NCBI RefSeq assembly: GCF_009827615.1
Contig: NZ_WTYU01000001.1
Span: 641,001-705,000 of the forward strand
Direction of reading: 5' to 3'
Origin: Allopontixanthobacter confluentis
Lineage (GTDB): Bacteria; Pseudomonadota; Alphaproteobacteria; Sphingomonadales; Sphingomonadaceae
Length of the DNA: 64,000 bases
A model generated the notes under the pieces. The model searched no databases. It was not told the origin of the DNA and was given only the letters and a program-made list of their open reading frames with translations. The translations under genes were made by a program, and so were the position numbers. Positions 61,309 to 64,000 of the stretch are shown piece after piece (the first letter of the stretch is position 1; each line of letters starts with the position of its first letter).

Positions 61309-62490
61309 TTACTTTGCCGCGATACGGGTATAATAGTCCGCAAGCTGCGCTGCATTGCGCGCCCAGCTGAACTGGTCTGCCATGGCCGCAACCGCCGCAA
61401 ACTGGCGCGGATTGTCGAGCACTTCCTGAATGCCGTGGCCGACACCCTCAGCGGTGCGTTCCACAATCACGCCTGCATCCTTGCTGGTAACGATTTCACG
61501 CGCACCCCCGGCATCGCAGATCACCAGCGGTGTCCCGCAGGCCAGCGCTTCGACCCATGCATTTGCCAACCCTTCATGAGATGATGGCAATACCATCGCA
61601 TCTGCTGCAGAAAGAATGATGGGCAGCAAATCATGATCGATGGAGCCCAGAAAATGTACGCGGTCCGCCACTTTCAGCGACATTGCCAAGTCTTCAAGGC
61701 GCTTGCGATCTTCACCGTGCCCGACCAGCAATAGCTGCGCGTCGAGAAAATTGACCAGGCTGCGAATGACAAAATGTTGCCCCTTTCGTGCCGTCAGCGC
61801 GCCCACACTTACCAGCAAGGGGGCAGGGTCGCTGATTTCCAGACCAAGTTCCCGCGCCAGACGGGTGCGGATGGTGGGGTGGTCAAGCGGGCGAAACCTG
61901 TCCCGGTCCAGCCCGGTATAATTGACTGTGATCTTGCCCGGTTCCATGCCCATGGCGGCCATGTCCCGGGCAAGCGCCTGCGATACTGCCAGCAGGCCCG
62001 TGGCAGCGCCGCCCGCTTCGATCATCTGCTTTCTGGCAAACGCCATGCCGCCCCAATAGGAAATGTCAGAGCCCCGCGCCTTGATTGACCAAGGCAGGCC
62101 CAGATCACTGGCAATCCGCGCAGCCGCCGGCCCGTCAGGATAGAAAAACTGGGCGTCCACCACATCGAAAGGCTGCTGCCGGTGTAAATGCCGCGCCAAT
62201 TTTCTGACCGACCGTGCGATGATCAGCGGATTATGGCGCACTCCAAACCGGGGGATGAGCGGAAAGACAGGGCGGTAGACTTCCACCCCCTTTTCCACGC
62301 CGCTGATGGCGGCAGCGGCAAGATTCCGGTATTTTCCGAACGCAATTGGCGGAATGCCAAGCGGGTTTATCAGCGTAACGTGCCAGTCACCGCGTGCTGC
62401 CAGCGCTTCCATTGACCGTGCCACGAATGTCCCGAAGCGGGGGGCATTATTGTTGGGATAGAGCGTGGAAATAGAAAGCAGGCGCTTCAT
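61309..62490 (-). CDS. Glycosyltransferase family 4 protein
   Basis: A 393-residue GT-B enzyme. N-terminal STLYPNNNAPRFGTFVARSME, the middle KARGSDISYWGGMAFARKQ, acceptor-side LLAVSQALARDMA, and the retaining motif SHEGLANAWVEALACGTPLVICDAGGAREI near residue 305 identify family 4. It starts at ATG 62490, which overlaps the XRE gene stop by four bases, so these two are coupled. The acceptor is unknown. It is separate from the other glycosyltransferase at 22052. Confidence 0.88.
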   Translation of the reverse strand: MKRLLSISTLYPNNNAPRFGTFVARSMEALAARGDWHVTLINPLGIPPIAFGKYRNLAAAAISGVEKGVEVYRPVFPLIPRFGVRHNPLIIARSVRKLARHLHRQQPFDVVDAQFFYPDGPAAARIASDLGLPWSIKARGSDISYWGGMAFARKQMIEAGGAATGLLAVSQALARDMAAMGMEPGKITVNYTGLDRDRFRPLDHPTIRTRLARELGLEISDPAPLLVSVGALTARKGQHFVIRSLVNFLDAQLLLVGHGEDRKRLEDLAMSLKVADRVHFLGSIDHDLLPIILSAADAMVLPSSHEGLANAWVEALACGTPLVICDAGGAREIVTSKDAGVIVERTAEGVGHGIQEVLDNPRQFAAVAAMADQFSWARNAAQLADYYTRIAAK

Positions 62491-63059
62491 AATCTGCGCA
62501 CCAGCATTTCGGCCACTGCCAGCCATGCCGGATCATCCACCACTTGCTGTTTCTGGCCGCTACCGGGGGGCAGTATGCCAACCATCACACCCTGCCGGTC
62601 AATCAGGCGGCCGAAGGAAAACCGGCCTCCCTTGCGCGGGACCAGCACATCACGGTTGATAGCGCGCTGGTAATCCGCGGGGTCCATCTGGCGCAGCCAA
62701 AGCTGGTCGCCAGGGCGATATTCGCCAACGCTGGTCTCGACCGATAAAACCATCAGCGGCATTTCGCCGCCAAGATCGGTGGCCAATATTGCATCACGCG
62801 GCTTTGCCAGGGGTTCCGCCCCTGTATCAGCCAGCGTCGCCACGATCTGCGGCTGAACTGCAGCATCGGACCTGACCAGCAATTCTGGCGCAATATCTAG
62901 CGCAGCGGCGATCCGGTCCATCCATTTAATCGACAGGTTCCGCATGCCTGTTTCCAACCTGCCGATGGTCTGGGCCGTGGTTGGCGGATTGCAGGCTGCG
63001 GCCAGGTCTGCAAGGGTCAGCCCTTTTTCCTGTCGGATGTCGCGAATGCGATTGATCAT
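62487..63059 (-). CDS. XRE regulator with a C-terminal S24-like domain
   Basis: A 190-residue protein. Residues 1-60 form an XRE helix-turn-helix (MINRIRDIRQEKGLTLADLA through NLSIKWMDRIAAALDI). The C-terminal 100 residues (GGEMPLMVLSVETSVGEYRPGDQLWL, then RKGGRFSFGRLIDRQGVMVG) resemble the S24/LexA-type fold, but no clear Ser-Lys catalytic pair was seen. I chose the ATG at 63059 because AGAAGG lies eight bases upstream; a TTG at 63080 is weaker. A 16-bp palindrome at 63127-63142 lies in the divergent gap. Confidence 0.86.
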   Translation of the reverse strand: MINRIRDIRQEKGLTLADLAAACNPPTTAQTIGRLETGMRNLSIKWMDRIAAALDIAPELLVRSDAAVQPQIVATLADTGAEPLAKPRDAILATDLGGEMPLMVLSVETSVGEYRPGDQLWLRQMDPADYQRAINRDVLVPRKGGRFSFGRLIDRQGVMVGILPPGSGQKQQVVDDPAWLAVAEMLVRRL

Positions 63060-63126
63060 GGCGCAGCCTTCTTTAACCAAATGGGTTTTTCACTTTCCTA
63101 CATAAGGTTCGTTTTGGCAAGGGTGA

Positions 63127-63142
63127 TTTTCCAGTTGGAAAA
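63127..63142. promoter_or_regulatory. 16-bp palindrome, possible XRE operator
   Basis: The perfect inverted repeat TTTTCCA-GT-TGGAAAA lies between the divergent XRE gene and the DUF6456 gene, ending 12 bp before the latter's ATG and directly before its ribosome-binding site. Position suggests repression of the DUF6456 gene. Confidence 0.6.
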
Positions 63143-63154
63143 AGGGGATTATCC

Positions 63155-63640
63155 ATGCGCCAGCATCTGGTTGAACGAGAACTTACCGAGTCCGGAGCGC
63201 GTCAATCCGCGGCTGGAAAATCCATCGACCGGCGGCGCACCCGAACGGTATCGGTCAATGTGGCGGAATCTCCGCTGACGTGGCTACATGCCCGGGGCCA
63301 TCTGGATGATCGCCTGTTTGACGCAGGTGAACGATTGCGGGCCGATTATGAACGTGCCTCGCTTGGCCCGTCTGTCACCATGAGCTGGGACCCGGTGCGC
63401 ATCAAAGGCGGCGGCGATGCCGGACTTTCCCCGACCGAACGGCAGATCGCCGCAAAATCGCGTTTCGATGGGGCCATGAATGCCGCAGGTAGCGGGCTGT
63501 CCGACATTCTGTGGCGCGTGGCCTGCGGCTGCGAATCCCTGCCAGATGCGGAAAAGGGGCTGTCCTGGCCGGCACGAAGCGGCAAGCTGGTATTGAAACT
63601 GGCGTTGGAAAGAGTAGCGGCTTTTTACCGGATTACGTGA
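63155..63640 (+). CDS. DUF6456 domain protein
   Basis: A 161-residue protein. The first 40 residues are basic (ESGARQSAAGKSIDRRRTR); from about residue 40 the DUF6456 pattern appears: SPLTWLHARGHLDDRLFDAGERLRADYERA, then LSPTERQIAAKSRFDGAMNAAGSGLSDILWRVACG and SGKLVLKLALERVAAFY. The family is found in alphaproteobacteria next to or fused with helix-turn-helix proteins; function not established. A GGGG precedes the ATG by seven bases. It is divergent from the XRE gene. Confidence 0.84.
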   Translation: MRQHLVERELTESGARQSAAGKSIDRRRTRTVSVNVAESPLTWLHARGHLDDRLFDAGERLRADYERASLGPSVTMSWDPVRIKGGGDAGLSPTERQIAAKSRFDGAMNAAGSGLSDILWRVACGCESLPDAEKGLSWPARSGKLVLKLALERVAAFYRIT

Positions 63641-63649
63641 AGGGCAGGC

Positions 63650-64000
63650 TTATTCCGGTCGGGGACGCTGACGCGCCTTGTCATGCGCGGCGAGTTTCAA
63701 ACCGGCGCGCGCAGTGCCCACGCCGAACATCGTCAAAAGCACGAGGGTAAGGGCGACGATCAGAATGTCGAAATAGGAGAGTGAAGCAGTCGGCCCCCAG
63801 CCTGGACCTGCGAAATACATGCCCAGGGTGAGCGCGATCAGCAGCAGACGCGCTTCGGTCGGCCCCATGCCGCCATGCGACATGGGAAATTCTCCGCTGA
63901 CCTTGGCCAGCAGGAAACTGTGAATGTTGAGGAGCAGATAGGCGACAACCGCAAACAGGGCGACATCAATCCGCACATAAGGGCTGAGGCCAAAGCCGCC
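63650..64000 (-). CDS. CDP-alcohol phosphatidyltransferase-like membrane protein, 3' part
   Basis: The frame is open to the window edge on the minus strand (GFGLSPYVRIDVALFAVVAYLL is read through at the edge), so the N-terminal part lies outside. The visible 117 residues contain at least three membrane segments (VALFAVVAYLLLNIHSFLLA, ARLLLIALTLGMYFAG, YFDILIVALTLVLLTMFGVG). The GPTEARLLLIALTLGM segment resembles the C-terminal half of a CDP-alcohol phosphatidyltransferase-like group. The catalytic motif, if present, is outside. Confidence 0.65.
   Translation of the reverse strand, partial: GGFGLSPYVRIDVALFAVVAYLLLNIHSFLLAKVSGEFPMSHGGMGPTEARLLLIALTLGMYFAGPGWGPTASLSYFDILIVALTLVLLTMFGVGTARAGLKLAAHDKARQRPRPE

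Overview
The window looks like chromosomal DNA of an alphaproteobacterium of the order Sphingomonadales, most likely Erythrobacteraceae (Erythrobacter/Altererythrobacter type). The reasons are protein flavour, high but not extreme GC, a class I lysyl-tRNA synthetase, a ctaG-ctaE-DUF983-SURF1 oxidase cluster, an FnrL-type regulator, a gene-transfer-agent type holin and DUF6456. This is inference from family recognition; no search was run. There is no CRISPR array, no insertion sequence and no prophage. It is mostly ordinary core genome.

Layout. 1-7142 is one same-strand block with very tight spacing: the tail of the cytochrome c oxidase operon (ctaG, ctaE, DUF983, SURF1), threonine synthase, an rRNA-type methyltransferase, dihydroneopterin aldolase, a short Rossmann-like protein and the molybdopterin genes moaA, moaD and moaE. 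7143-8864 holds a perfect FNR box, an unknown membrane protein and, convergently, an FNR-type regulator with a lipoprotein. 9076-9866 is rplU-rpmA. 10074-16279 mixes a GNAT enzyme, a metal-dependent hydrolase with a divergent TetR regulator and a well-formed operator/promoter, ygfZ, an ATP-grasp protein, pyrC and rarD. 16462-23233 holds envelope proteins, astD, selO, a hydrolase and a glycosyltransferase. 23382-31263 holds yfgM-bamB, a membrane methyltransferase, gshA, rsmE, ubiA, a SRAP protein and a small coiled-coil protein. 31372-43837 includes an amidohydrolase, sixA, a DinG-type helicase, lysS (class I), a prolyl hydroxylase, cytochrome b561, an RcnB-like repeat protein, a response regulator and ettA. 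43966-48908 has an M28 peptidase, a DUF421 protein and a large TonB receptor. 49144-49375 has two tRNA genes. 49499-57895 holds a deacetylase, a degenerate sensor kinase, an Lrp regulator, a cytochrome c, aroQ-accB-accC, an orphan holin and a CitE-like lyase. 58035-64000 has tRNA-Pro(GGG), yajC-secD-secF, a glycosyltransferase with an XRE regulator, DUF6456 and a partial membrane enzyme.

How the genes work together. Coherent units are oxidase assembly (ctaG, ctaE, SURF1), molybdopterin synthesis (moaA, moaD, moaE), malonyl-CoA synthesis (accB, accC), Sec export (yajC, secD, secF) and outer-membrane assembly (yfgM, bamB). I do not see a clear previously undescribed multi-gene system. The best leads are local: the FNR box in front of an unknown membrane protein, the tandem TetR-type operators lying exactly on the promoter of the metal-dependent hydrolase, a palindrome between an XRE/S24-like regulator and DUF6456, an orphan gene-transfer-agent type holin, and a recurring pattern of short tandem repeats lying across stop codons.
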